Source: Peptostreptococcus equinus
GTDB taxonomy: Bacteria; Bacillota; Clostridia; Peptostreptococcales; Peptostreptococcaceae
Length of the DNA stretch: 64,000 nt
Assembly (NCBI RefSeq): GCF_027125355.1
Contig: NZ_CP114052.1
Coordinates: 1,488,001-1,552,000, forward strand
Direction: 5' to 3'
Part shown: in pieces, positions 54,244-63,429 of the stretch
Layout: every line of letters begins with the position of its first letter
How positions within the stretch are numbered: position 1 is the first letter of the stretch
The notes under the pieces: generated by a model
The model's database searches: none
Seen by the model: only the letters and a program-made list of their open reading frames with translations
What the model was told of the DNA's origin: nothing
Made by a program: the position numbers and the translations under genes

Positions 54244-54405
54244 TTATTCTTCTTTGGCTATTTCCTCTTCTTTAAAAGGATTTTCCATCCCTTCTAAATA
54301 GTACTTATAACTTGTAGAAGTCATTTGTATCTGCTTTATTTTCGCCTTTTCGCCAGTTGTAAGAATTGTAACTAAATCCCCTACTCTGTAATTATTATTT
54401 TCCAT
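54244..54405 (-). CDS. Small hypothetical protein, 53 residues
   Basis: Starts MENNNYRVGDLVTILTTGEK (RVGDLVTI is like the KOW/SH3-type strand of small binding proteins), then AKIKQIQMTSTSYKYYLEG and an acidic tail ending EEEIAKEE. AGGAGG lies 7 nt upstream of the ATG, and the stop is 26 nt before the bidirectional terminator, so it is a well-formed small gene. Not recognised; it may be a small SH3-like protein. Its promoter should lie in the following ~280 bp. Confidence 0.65.
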   Translation of the reverse strand: MENNNYRVGDLVTILTTGEKAKIKQIQMTSTSYKYYLEGMENPFKEEEIAKEE

Positions 54406-54544
54406 ATCAATAACCTCCTAAATTTCCGTATATTTTTCATTCTTATCTTTATACCCACCATGATAGTAAATATCTAAAATACATAAAATATTTGAAATAA
54501 AATAATTTTTAAAATCATAAATCTCTCAATTTAAAGTTTTGTAT

Positions 54545-54590
54545 TTATATAAAAAATAAACGAGAACCATAGGGGGATATGGTTCTCGTT
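54545..54590 (-). terminator. Terminator downstream of the YheO-like gene
   Basis: 13-bp stem AACGAGAACCATA (54559-54571) with its complement (54578-54590), G-rich loop, T-rich on the minus side. Confidence 0.8.
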
Positions 54591-54689
54591 TGGGGAGATT
54601 GAGTATTTTAATTTATTATGTTTGTATTATATATTTGCCCACTAATACTTTTTTAAAACATAAAATTATAAAATTTTCTCAAAAAATTA

Positions 54690-55349
54690 TTATTTTTCTT
54701 CTTTTTCTATCTCATTTAAATAATTATATATAGTATATCTAGATACACCAAGCTGTTCGGCTATATACGGAACACTTTTTTGTATCTTAAATACACCAAC
54801 ATTTTTTAAATTTCTAATTAAATTTATTCTATCATTTTTGTTCATACTTACAATTGACTTGCCCATTTTTTCAACTTCGGCCATTAGTTTTTGTTCTACT
54901 AACTCACCATTATCATAAGTTTCAAACTCTTGATATCCTTCGCTACCCATAGACAAGAATCTTTTTAATGAAGATTGTAATTCCACAAATTCATCACAAT
55001 CGTAATTAATACAAAAAGAAATATTCTTACCAAAGGCATTTGTTACTATTGTAGATGACTTGATTTCTTTTTTTAGTTTCTTATTTGTTTTTTTGTAGTT
55101 GACATTGTATCCCCCGATACTTCTCTCAATTAATTCTTCAGACTTTGTTGCAAGTGGATCCCCTATTTTTCTACCTGTAACATGACCATTATATATCGAC
55201 ATAATGGCTTGATCTGGATTATCTATATCTGAAATTACTACCTCACATCTATTCCCGAACATTTCTGAGATAATAATAGCCATTACATTCAAATATTCTA
55301 CAAAACTTTCAAAGTCATTTACTTTTCCTTTATATGTACCTATTTCCAT
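54690..55349 (-). CDS. YheO-like PAS/HTH transcriptional regulator
   Basis: 219 residues. The N-terminal PAS-like YheO domain (about 12-125: MFGNRCEVVISDIDNPDQAIMSIYNGHVTGR, then GKNISFCINYD) and the C-terminal HTH (about 170-215: IQKSVPYIAEQLGVSRYTIYNYLNEIE). The ligand is unknown. It lies 102 bp downstream of buk on the same strand and could be co-transcribed with it or regulate it; neither is shown. Confidence 0.88.
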   Translation of the reverse strand: MEIGTYKGKVNDFESFVEYLNVMAIIISEMFGNRCEVVISDIDNPDQAIMSIYNGHVTGRKIGDPLATKSEELIERSIGGYNVNYKKTNKKLKKEIKSSTIVTNAFGKNISFCINYDCDEFVELQSSLKRFLSMGSEGYQEFETYDNGELVEQKLMAEVEKMGKSIVSMNKNDRINLIRNLKNVGVFKIQKSVPYIAEQLGVSRYTIYNYLNEIEKEEK

Positions 55350-55451
55350 AATAATTCAATAGATTAACTATTGCACTCCCTTCTCCTAAAGTTTTATTAT
55401 ACTAATTATACAACAAGTTATTTAAAATTTGTATAATTATATTAAAAAACT

Positions 55452-56513
55452 TTACTTATACAGTCTTAAATAGTCAGCCTCTTCTTGAGCATTTTGAACT
55501 CTATAACCACCTGCAGCCAAGGCTTTCATTTCAAATTCTCCTGGATATATACTAATAGGAGCTATAAAAGAAGTTTTTTCTTTTATCCAATTTATCAACA
55601 TTTTTGAATGTGACATCCCACCTGTCAACAATATTCCATCTATTTTACCATCATCTACTACAGATAGCGAACCAATGTATCTTGATATTTGATAAGCCAT
55701 AGCTTTATATACATTTTCTGCATCCTTATCTCCAGAATTTATCATAGATTCTACTTCTCTTGCATCTGTAGTTCCTAGATATGAATATAGTCCACCTGTA
55801 CTGTCTTCATATCTTTGAAGGCCCATATAACCTTGATCTTTCGCTATTTTTATGCAGCTATATACTGGAATTGCTCCTGCTCTATTAGTTGAAAAAGGTC
55901 CTTCATCTGATGAAATAACTTCTATTAATCTGCCATTTTTTTGGAAATTCATAGAAATACCTCCACCTAAATGTGCAACTATAAATGATGAATTTTTATA
56001 ATCCATATTATTTAATTTACAATGTTCCATTGCAACAGCTCTGGTATTTAAGGCATGTGAAAAGCTGCTCTTTGGATATTCCTTTACACCTGATAATCTA
56101 GCAACATCTGCTAACTCATCCACAGATACAGCATCATATATATATGCTGGTATATCTGCTAGTTTAGATATTTTACTTGACACTAATGCTCCTAAATTTG
56201 AAGCATGGAATTGAGCTGGATGGTATCTCATTATTTCGCATAGTTCGTCATCTATATAATACGCACCTGCGTGTAGTGGTGGTAACATTCCTCCTCTTGA
56301 CACGATAACATCTAAATCTTTAGCTTCAAGCCCGTTCTTATTTAAAAATCCCATAACTTGATTATATCTCATATCAATTTGATCATACAAATCTTCAAAT
56401 TTTTTTAATTCTTCTACTGGTATATCAATATTTTCTACAACTAATTCATTTAAATCTTCGAATAATCCTACTTTCGTAGATGTTGAGCCTGGATTGATTA
56501 CTAATATTTTCAT
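55452..56513 (-). CDS. buk: Butyrate kinase
   Basis: 353 residues, acetokinase superfamily. LVINPGSTSTKVGLFED (phosphate 1), VAHLGGGISMNFQKNGR, SDEGPFSTNRAGAIP and DGILLTGGMSHSKMLINWI. It makes ATP from butyryl phosphate (or branched-chain acyl phosphates). Paired with ptb (9-nt gap), the classical ptb-buk order. Its start has GGAGG upstream. Confidence 0.95.
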   Translation of the reverse strand: MKILVINPGSTSTKVGLFEDLNELVVENIDIPVEELKKFEDLYDQIDMRYNQVMGFLNKNGLEAKDLDVIVSRGGMLPPLHAGAYYIDDELCEIMRYHPAQFHASNLGALVSSKISKLADIPAYIYDAVSVDELADVARLSGVKEYPKSSFSHALNTRAVAMEHCKLNNMDYKNSSFIVAHLGGGISMNFQKNGRLIEVISSDEGPFSTNRAGAIPVYSCIKIAKDQGYMGLQRYEDSTGGLYSYLGTTDAREVESMINSGDKDAENVYKAMAYQISRYIGSLSVVDDGKIDGILLTGGMSHSKMLINWIKEKTSFIAPISIYPGEFEMKALAAGGYRVQNAQEEADYLRLYK

Positions 56514-56522
56514 ATTTACCTC

Positions 56523-57428
56523 CTATTTAGCATGCTGAACTAAAGCTGCCATAGCTATTGATAAGTATTTTTCTTCTGCAGAAGCACTTCTTGATGTCAA
56601 TACTATCGGACATTTTGCGCCCACAATAAATCCTGCCATTTTACCCTGAGCTGCAAAGTTAAATGTTTTATCCAATATATTACCTGCTTGTATATCTGGT
56701 ACTAATAATATATCTGGATCTCCTGCTACTTCTGAATGATATTCTTTTATTTCAGCCGCTCTTTTACTATAAGCAAGGTCGAATGAAATAGGACCTTCTA
56801 TTAAACAATTTTTGATTTCTCCTCTTTGTTGTCTTTGCTTTAATTCATCAGCATCGATTGTACACTGCATCTTTGGATTTACTTTTTCAACTGCTGCTAA
56901 ACACGCTACTTTCGGACAATCATAGCCTAATTTTCTGTATACTTCTACAGCATTTTCTACAATTTTTTGTTTTGCCTCCACATCTGGATATGTATTCATA
57001 CCACCATCTGTTATAGTGATAATTTTGTGATACGTTGGCACTTGTTCAAAAGACATATGTGACATTTGCTTATCTGTTCTCAGTCCTTTTTCTTTATCTA
57101 CTACAGCTCTCATCAATACTGCTGTTTCTATATGACCCTTTAATATAAAATCTGCTTTATCATCTCTTATAAACTCTACTACTTTTTCTGCTGCTAGTTC
57201 CGGTGAATCCACGACAATTATCTGATAATCATCTGTATTTTTACCATTTTTTTCTAATACTTCATGTATTTCTCTTTCGTGTCCAACAAAAATTGGTATA
57301 GCTAGACCAATTTTTTCAGCTTCAATAGCGCCGCCTATAGCTGCTTCATCTGCCATACACACAACACAACGCTTAGTATCTGGGTATGCTTTTACTTTTT
57401 CTATTACTTCTTCAAAATTCTTAATCAT
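56523..57428 (-). CDS. ptb: Phosphate butyryltransferase
   Basis: 301 residues from the ATG at 57428 (AAGGAT upstream); 12 codons of upstream open frame carry no ribosome binding site. KNFEEVIEKVKAYPDTKRCVVCMADEAA, FILKGHIETAVLMRAVVDKE, DGGMNTYPDVEAKQKIVENAV and PDIQAGNILDKTFNF are typical of the PTA/PTB family. Forms butyryl phosphate from butyryl-CoA and phosphate; with buk it closes butyrate formation. Confidence 0.94.
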   Translation of the reverse strand: MIKNFEEVIEKVKAYPDTKRCVVCMADEAAIGGAIEAEKIGLAIPIFVGHEREIHEVLEKNGKNTDDYQIIVVDSPELAAEKVVEFIRDDKADFILKGHIETAVLMRAVVDKEKGLRTDKQMSHMSFEQVPTYHKIITITDGGMNTYPDVEAKQKIVENAVEVYRKLGYDCPKVACLAAVEKVNPKMQCTIDADELKQRQQRGEIKNCLIEGPISFDLAYSKRAAEIKEYHSEVAGDPDILLVPDIQAGNILDKTFNFAAQGKMAGFIVGAKCPIVLTSRSASAEEKYLSIAMAALVQHAK

Positions 57429-57511
57429 AATACTATCCTTTCTTGCAATCTGCAAATTTAACACTTTTGATTTTAATCAAAATAACGTTTACTTAAAATA
57501 CATTAATATAT

Positions 57512-57561
57512 AAAAAAGGCATTATCGACAAGGCGTATTTCGTCCTAAGTCAATAATACCC
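57512..57561 (-). terminator. Terminator of the 57566 gene
   Basis: A long stem (minus strand GGGTATTATTGAC with GTCGATAATGCC, G-U pairs and one bulge) followed by T6, starting right after the stop. Confidence 0.8.
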
Positions 57562-57565
57562 AGTT

Positions 57566-59026
57566 TTACAAATTATAATAATCGTCTATATATTCATCTA
57601 AGTCAATACTATCAGAATCTATAAAATCTAGCAATATACTCGTATCAAATTTCACATATTTATCATATTGAATTTTTCTACTGAATACGCTTTGTAAAAA
57701 ATCATGAGTAAAGCTTCTATAATTTTCATCATACGTAAATAAATATAAAGTGTTATTTCTTATGAATATATTAAACATAATGTCAGAATTTATGCTATAA
57801 ATAAACTCTTCTACATGTGTATTGTCTGAGAAATATTGAGTGTATAAATTACAACTATTAAACTCTATTTCTTGTATAGTCAAAAATTTTTGGTATATTT
57901 CTTCCTTTATTTGTTCTTCTGTTATATTTTCTTCAAATTTGTATATGTCAACAAATTCTTCTTTTTCCATAATTTCTTGAACATCCCATTCACTAATTCT
58001 ATGCTTATCTATAACAATTATTGATGTCAATTTGTAATTTTGATATATATCTTCATTTAAAAACTCAAAATCTTTATTTATCGTATTTTTTTCAATATCT
58101 AAATCATCAATATTCAAAAACTTAACTATTGCACTAGCTTCATAATATCCATCTTCATCTTCAAATACAAATTCAGACTTATAAACATATTCCATCATTT
58201 TTGATACTTGCGAATATAATAAAGTTCCATTAATTTCACTAATATGTGATTTAGATAATTCTTCCCTATTAGAGTAATGATATAATGCTTCTCTATCTCT
58301 AGCTACAAACCTCATAATCATATATTGAACAAATTCTACTGGACTTTCAAATTTTTTTGATATTTTATCAAATATTGAACGTGGATTTATTTCAAGTATC
58401 TTACTTTCTATAGAAATTCCTTCTTCAAATCTCTGAATTCTTTTGAATTTTTCATCTCTAAAATTGCTTTTGAATTCTTCAGGTCTTTCAGAGCTCTCAA
58501 ATCTCTCGCAGTAACCTTCTTGCCTGAAGATACTTGCGAATAGCTTTTTCCTATTGTAATCACATATAGAACAAATTTTATTATCTTTATTACTTTCTTT
58601 ATTGTGCTTATTCTTTTCATCATTCTCATAATTTAACATCCTTTCATAATATACATTAACCTTATTAAATTTTTCAACAAAGTTAAAACTGCTGTAAAAA
58701 CTGATTATGTCGTGATTCATTTTTTCTGGCAAAATTTTATTATAACTTATATTTTTATTTAAATATTGCTTAACTAAATATAAAGACTCATTTAATGCTA
58801 AATTGATATTGATTCCACCTAGACCACCATACTTCTTTTTATAAAAAAGATTTCTCTGTTCATATGTTAAATACTTTAATTCATAAAAATCTGATATACC
58901 TAGTCCCTCTGCATCAAGCATAAAAACATGTGAAACTATTTCATGATCATGATTTATCCATTCAATCATCATCATCATCGTTCCCATTAGCCTTGTATTT
59001 GTACAAAAAGATTTAATAAATCTCAT
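57566..59026 (-). CDS. Unrecognised 486-residue acidic protein
   Basis: I do not recognise this family. The protein is soluble, rich in Glu, Asp, Asn, Lys and Tyr. Features: an N-terminal segment TRLMGTMMMMIEWINHDHE and KKKYGGLGGININLALNESL, a low-complexity Asn/Lys linker (NDEKNKHNKESNKDN), a Cys pair CSICDYN, a Glu/Arg-Phe-rich charged stretch (about 165-210), and an acidic C-terminus (SIDLDEYIDDYYNL). The codon bias is the same as its neighbours. AGGAGG precedes the ATG. It has its own strong terminator and lies downstream of the duplicated RNA units, from which it is separated by about 160 bp. Confidence 0.85.
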   Translation of the reverse strand: MRFIKSFCTNTRLMGTMMMMIEWINHDHEIVSHVFMLDAEGLGISDFYELKYLTYEQRNLFYKKKYGGLGGININLALNESLYLVKQYLNKNISYNKILPEKMNHDIISFYSSFNFVEKFNKVNVYYERMLNYENDEKNKHNKESNKDNKICSICDYNRKKLFASIFRQEGYCERFESSERPEEFKSNFRDEKFKRIQRFEEGISIESKILEINPRSIFDKISKKFESPVEFVQYMIMRFVARDREALYHYSNREELSKSHISEINGTLLYSQVSKMMEYVYKSEFVFEDEDGYYEASAIVKFLNIDDLDIEKNTINKDFEFLNEDIYQNYKLTSIIVIDKHRISEWDVQEIMEKEEFVDIYKFEENITEEQIKEEIYQKFLTIQEIEFNSCNLYTQYFSDNTHVEEFIYSINSDIMFNIFIRNNTLYLFTYDENYRSFTHDFLQSVFSRKIQYDKYVKFDTSILLDFIDSDSIDLDEYIDDYYNL

Positions 59027-59179
59027 ACTTCCTCCAACCTATATTTTTATTTATATACCACAAAATAAGTGTTTTAAATTATTTTATCATTAATCTATTT
59101 ATATCCATATATAATATTCTATATTATCCATAAAATCTATATTAAAATTATACTTCAAAATAAGCATTTCTACAAAAAT

Positions 59180-59273
59180 ACATAAAAAATTGCCAGTTAC
59201 TATATAGTAACTGGCAATAAAAAAATGAAAAAGAGATTAGTAAAGTACTATTGAATCTCTAATAACGACTGTA
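59180..59273 (-). ncRNA. Putative small RNA, copy 1
   Basis: Read on the minus strand: TATAAT (59284-59279), 5 nt, TACAGTCG at the probable 5' end. Then hairpin 1 (AGAGATT 59260-59254 with AATCTCT 59238-59232), a U-rich linker and a terminator hairpin (59217-59190; stem TTGCCAGTTAC, perfectly self-complementary), followed by T6. No open frame fits. About 90 nt. Almost the same sequence occurs exactly 300 bp further (copy 2). Confidence 0.65.
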
Positions 59274-59584
59274 ACTTAATTATAATATATTATCAAAAAT
59301 AATTTTACCTAAAATATGGTTATTTTTAAATAATTTTACACGAAAATAATAGGCAAATTTATGTTAAATTAGCATAATATAGCCACTAAACATGTAAATT
59401 GTGGCTAATATATAAAATATATTCATTAAGTGTAAAAATAAACATTTATATATTTATAAAAACTTTCACATAATTTTTTTGTACAAAAAATTGCCAGTCA
59501 CTATAAGCAACTGGCAATAAAAAAATGAAAAAGAGATTAGTAAAGTACTATTAAATCTCTAATAACGACTGTAAAAACATTATA
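59190..59584. repeat. Direct repeat of about 95 bp with 300-bp period
   Basis: Units 59190-59284 and 59490-59584 align without gaps over the hairpin, linker and -10 segments; for example GAAAAAGAGATTAGTAAAGT is identical in both. The flanks have diverged. Confidence 0.92.
59483..59573 (-). ncRNA. Putative small RNA, copy 2
   Basis: Same design as copy 1: TATAAT (59584-59579), 5 nt, TACAGTCG, hairpin 1 and terminator hairpin (59517-59491), then T6. The terminator stem differs at three positions from copy 1, but two of the pairs are kept as G-U, so structure rather than sequence is preserved. The central 54-nt block is nearly identical in both. Confidence 0.65.
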
Positions 59585-59716
59585 TAACACATAGAATTAT
59601 AAAGTAATCATAATTAAGTGTAATTCTGTGGTTTATTATGCTAAATATTTGGCAAATTAAAGGCAAAAATATTTCTCAAATAATTTTTTGCCTTTATTCA
59701 TTTTTTAACTTAATAT

Positions 59717-61183
59717 CTATTTATGTAAATTTAATTTTATAACAAATGTCACACCCTGGTCATTTGAATATACATCTATATAGCCATCATGCTTAGTAAT
59801 TATATCTTTTGCAAGCGATAAACCAATACCAGAATTACCATTCTTACCTTTATAAAATCTATCAAATATATGTGGCATATCATTTGGATCAATTGATTCT
59901 CCATCATTATATATACTTGATAATACGAAACCATCTACTATTCTTACCGTAACTACTATTTTAGTCTTTGCATACCTAAGAGCATTAGATAATATATTAT
60001 TTACTACTCTCTCAAGCATTTCCTCATCACCATACACCAGCATTTCTTCATCAGAAATTTCTGTATTAATGAGAATATCCTTAGTTTTAGCAATTTTTTC
60101 AGTATCCCATACACATGAATGTATAATATCTTTGAAGTTTAATACTTCTTTTTTTGAAACTATATTGTTAGACTCAATTTTTGATAGTAAAAGTATTTCA
60201 TTTACTAGATTTGCCATCTTTTCACTTTCCTCAATTATGATTTGTGCTGCTCTTTTACTATCTTTAAATACACCAGATTCAATACCTTCTGCATATCCTT
60301 GTATGGACATCAAAGGTGTTCTCAATTCATGTGATGCATTTTGAAAAAATATTTTTTTACTCTCCTCAGATTTATTTTTAGCATCTGCCATATCATCTAC
60401 TGAGTTTGCAATATCATCAAATTCAAGATAATCAAAATGTCTAAATCTATTTACTTTTTCTCCCTGCCCTACACCAATAATATATCTCTTTAAATTTCTA
60501 AATGATCCGTCTACTTCCTTAGCAACTAAGAAAATAAATAATGTTGAAAATAATCCAAAATTTAACATCAATAATATAAGCATCTTAATCATAAGCTCAA
60601 TGAAATTTTGGCTAGGGCTGATATTAGTATATAAAATTACAATATACACTTTTTCTTTTCCTGCTCTTTGTTCCTGTATTGTAGCCTTTCTTACAAAAGA
60701 TTCATCATATACACCTTCATATTTCCTTAGTTTTGTATAATATGTATTATTGTCAATTGAAATTTTGGAAGGCTTATCATCTTTTCTACTTATTTTAAAA
60801 ACATTATATTTTTTTGCTATCTTCTCCACTCTATCATATTCTCTTTGTGTAACATCATTGGTACTTGGGTGAATAATATTTTTACTTTCATCTATTAATA
60901 TACTGTTAACTGGCACCATTTGATAGATGTCTTCCTCTGTATTCCAGTCAACTTCATGTTTTGGTGAATTATAATATTCATCAAATAATGAAAACTTTTT
61001 TTCCATAGATGTCATTGTATTATTATCTACATATTCCTTTGAAAAATAATAAAATGAGACTATTACTATTAATAGAGTTGCCAACACAATATAGGTTGGT
61101 ATTCTAAATAAATTATATTTTAACTTTCTTCTATATTCAAATTTTCTGCTAATTACATTATTATATTTAGTCTTCGTTTTCAT
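59717..61183 (-). CDS. Sensor histidine kinase
   Basis: 488 residues. TM1 about 28-48, an extracytoplasmic sensor region of about 150 residues, TM2 about 198-222, HAMP (about 222-272), HisKA with FFQNASHELRTPLMSIQGYAEGI carrying the phospho-acceptor His, and HATPase with NNILSNALRYA (N box), HIFDRFYKGKNGNSGIGLSLA (F/G box). The signal is unknown. Its start overlaps the response-regulator stop by 17 nt, so the two are coupled. Confidence 0.95.
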   Translation of the reverse strand: MKTKTKYNNVISRKFEYRRKLKYNLFRIPTYIVLATLLIVIVSFYYFSKEYVDNNTMTSMEKKFSLFDEYYNSPKHEVDWNTEEDIYQMVPVNSILIDESKNIIHPSTNDVTQREYDRVEKIAKKYNVFKISRKDDKPSKISIDNNTYYTKLRKYEGVYDESFVRKATIQEQRAGKEKVYIVILYTNISPSQNFIELMIKMLILLMLNFGLFSTLFIFLVAKEVDGSFRNLKRYIIGVGQGEKVNRFRHFDYLEFDDIANSVDDMADAKNKSEESKKIFFQNASHELRTPLMSIQGYAEGIESGVFKDSKRAAQIIIEESEKMANLVNEILLLSKIESNNIVSKKEVLNFKDIIHSCVWDTEKIAKTKDILINTEISDEEMLVYGDEEMLERVVNNILSNALRYAKTKIVVTVRIVDGFVLSSIYNDGESIDPNDMPHIFDRFYKGKNGNSGIGLSLAKDIITKHDGYIDVYSNDQGVTFVIKLNLHK

Positions 61184-61865
61184 TTTTTATATTTAGTTTA
61201 AATCCATACCCCCATATAGTTTCAACTTCAACATTACTATTACAACTATTAAGCTTCTTTCTTAGCCTTTTAATTGTATCATCAGTAACTCTCGTCTCAA
61301 CATCGCTTTCATAACCCCAAATAACATTTAAAAGTTCTTCTCTAGATACTGCTCTATCAGTATTTTTAAACATATGACACATCAACATAAATTCAGTATT
61401 AGTCAATTTTAAAACTGAATCTTTACAATAAGAAGTTTTTAACTTTGGATATATTGTAATATCTCCAAATTCCAATTCATCTTTTACTTCATTTTTTTGA
61501 GGTGAAAGTCTTTTCATCATAGCCTTTACTCTCATAACCAATTTAACTGGTGAAAAAGGTTTTGTAAAGTAGTCATCACATCCTAGAGTAAAGCCTGTAA
61601 TATAATCTGCATCTGATCCGCGCGCAGTAAGTAATATAATCGGTACATCGTTTTTCTTTCTAATGATTGAGCATACACTCAGACCGTCTGTTCCTGGCAT
61701 TGTAATATCCAAAATTACTAAATCAGGATTAGTAACTTTCATTTCACTTAACAAATCATCTCCGTTTTCGAATAAAAATACTTTATAACCTTCATCTTCC
61801 AAAAATGTTTTTAAAAGTTCTCTAATATTTTTTTCGTCGTCGGCAACAAAAATCTTTTTTTTCAT
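61167..61865 (-). CDS. OmpR/PhoB-family response regulator
   Basis: 232 residues. Receiver domain with acidic pocket FVADDEKNI and phospho-acceptor D53 in LVILDITMPG, Thr in LLTARG and Lys in YFTKPF; C-terminal winged HTH (about 130-228: TNTEFMLMCHMFKN, TRVTDDTIKRLRKKLN, WGYGFKLNI). First gene of the two-component operon. Targets are unknown; the duplicated RNA units downstream of the kinase are physically close but no link is shown. Confidence 0.95.
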   Translation of the reverse strand: MKKKIFVADDEKNIRELLKTFLEDEGYKVFLFENGDDLLSEMKVTNPDLVILDITMPGTDGLSVCSIIRKKNDVPIILLTARGSDADYITGFTLGCDDYFTKPFSPVKLVMRVKAMMKRLSPQKNEVKDELEFGDITIYPKLKTSYCKDSVLKLTNTEFMLMCHMFKNTDRAVSREELLNVIWGYESDVETRVTDDTIKRLRKKLNSCNSNVEVETIWGYGFKLNIKNENED

Positions 61866-62206
61866 TTTATACTCCTACAAACATATTTACTCTGAGATTA
61901 GTATCCCCCTTAATATAAATCAAACTAACTATAATTTATTAGATTTTGCACATTTTTAATTTTACTAAATTAAAATATGTGTTAATAATTTAATTTGATA
62001 CTACTTATTAATTATAACATATTTCAGAAACTTTTAATAGTATAGTGCATTTTTTTCTTAATTATAGTTGAGTATTTTACATACATTTCAAATTTTTTAC
62101 ACTTTAAAACCATTAATTCTGTTACAAATTTATCTTTTATACTAATTTAACAATATATTATATAATATATGTTATAATTATAGAAAATATATGTAGGCGG
62201 TGAATT
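61866..62206. other. 341-bp divergent region between the two-component system and the HAD gene
   Basis: AT-rich, no gene. Several TATAAT-like sequences lie near 62155-62180 on the plus strand for the HAD gene. No confident -35, riboswitch or operator is seen. Confidence 0.5.
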
Positions 62207-62953
62207 ATGGGAAAAATTGCAGCATTTTTTGATATAGATGGGACATTATATAGAGATTCTTTACTTATAGAACATTTCAAAAAGCTAATAAAGTATGATT
62301 TAATAAATGAGAGAAAATGGTCTGAACATCTAGAGACTACCTATAGAAACTGGGAAAAAAGACAAGGTAATTATGACGATTATCTTCATGAGATATCTGA
62401 TCAATATGTGGAAGCTATTAAAGGTCTTAGTTATAATGATCTTAATTTTTCTTGTGACCAAGTAATAAAATTAAAAGCGGATAGAGTTTATAAGTATACA
62501 AGATCTAGGATAAAATGGCATCAAGATAGAAATCATATAGTAATATTTATTTCTGGCTCTCCTGATTACCTAGTTCAAAGAATGGCTGATAAGTATAACG
62601 TAAGTGATAATATTGGTAGTACATATATAGTTGCCAACGGTAGAATCACAGGTGACGTAATACCTATGTGGGATGCAGAAAGTAAGAATAAAGCTATGGA
62701 CAAGTTTATAGAAAAATATGATATAGACATGGAAAACTCATATGCATATGGTGATACAAATGGAGATGTAAGCATGCTATCAAGAGTAAAATATCCTGTT
62801 GCCATAAATCCCACTAGGGAATTACTTACACATCTTTATAATGATGAAATACTACGTAAAAAAGCTCAAATTGTAGTAGAAAGAAAAGATGTAATATATG
62901 ATTTACGAGCTGATGTTTTACATATGGAAAATATAGAGAGATCTGATTATTAA
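62207..62953 (+). CDS. HAD-IB family phosphatase (SerB-like)
   Basis: 248 residues. HAD motif I AAFFDIDGTLYRDSLL, motif II HIVIFISGSPDYLVQ, motif III/IV SKNKAMDKFIEKYDI and YAYGDTNGDVSMLSRVKYPVAINPT, with a helical C1-type cap between. This is the HAD-IB group that includes phosphoserine and lipid phosphatases; the substrate is unknown. GGCGGTGA precedes the ATG. Two genes follow on the same strand (72 and 4 bp apart). Confidence 0.9.
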   Translation: MGKIAAFFDIDGTLYRDSLLIEHFKKLIKYDLINERKWSEHLETTYRNWEKRQGNYDDYLHEISDQYVEAIKGLSYNDLNFSCDQVIKLKADRVYKYTRSRIKWHQDRNHIVIFISGSPDYLVQRMADKYNVSDNIGSTYIVANGRITGDVIPMWDAESKNKAMDKFIEKYDIDMENSYAYGDTNGDVSMLSRVKYPVAINPTRELLTHLYNDEILRKKAQIVVERKDVIYDLRADVLHMENIERSDY

Positions 62954-63024
62954 TAAGTGTATTTTAAGGTAAAAATAGTAATATAAATAGAATTAGTAAT
63001 ATTATTTTATATGGAGGTAGTTTT

Positions 63025-63426
63025 ATGACTATAGGTGTTGATTATTCATACGTTAAAAATTTATTGTCACAAGGAAATTATAGAAGAGCATATGATACTC
63101 TAAATAATTTTTCAGAAAGAGATGCCGAATGGTTTTACTTGAGAGGTATAACTGCTATGAATCTTGGTTTTTATGAAGAAGGCGAAGATTATATAAAGAG
63201 AGCTAAATTTATGGAGCCAAATAATAGAATATACTCTAGTGCATTTGATCAGTATATAAATAGAAGAAATGACTACAATCAAAGAGCTGATTACTACAAT
63301 AGAAGTAGAACCAACCTAGGTAATCCAGGATGTTGTGGTGGTAACTGTTGTGATACATGCTGTACTCTTTGGTGTGCTGATTCAATGTGCGAATGTTGTG
63401 GTGGCGATTTAATTAGTTGTTGTTAA
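63025..63426 (+). CDS. TPR-like protein with a cysteine-rich C-terminal tail
   Basis: 133 residues. One or two TPR-like helical hairpins (about 8-75: NYRRAYDTLNNFSERDAEWFYL, NLGFYEEGEDYIKRAKFMEPNN), a polar Arg/Asn/Tyr linker and a tail with 14 Cys in the last 35 residues (GCCGGNCCDTCCTLWCADSM and CECCGGDLISCC). I recall such CECxGGD-type tails on clostridial J-domain or TPR proteins; the function is unknown. The tail could bind metal or anchor the protein. GGAGG precedes the ATG. The next gene starts 3 bp after the stop, so they are coupled. Confidence 0.8.
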   Translation: MTIGVDYSYVKNLLSQGNYRRAYDTLNNFSERDAEWFYLRGITAMNLGFYEEGEDYIKRAKFMEPNNRIYSSAFDQYINRRNDYNQRADYYNRSRTNLGNPGCCGGNCCDTCCTLWCADSMCECCGGDLISCC

Positions 63427-63429
63427 TAT

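Larger units (their letters stand above)
59027..59716. other. 690-bp intergenic region holding two tandem RNA-like repeat units
   Basis: No gene is seen. It contains two units with conserved promoter and hairpins (59190-59284 and 59490-59584). Between them lies an inverted repeat TAGCCAC/GTGGCTA (about 59380-59407) and AT-rich diverged sequence. Confidence 0.8.

Noticed and set aside
58408..58629. 73-residue minus-strand frame inside the 57566-59026 gene
   Set aside because: Alternative frame of the same strand in a low-complexity region, without its own ribosome binding site.
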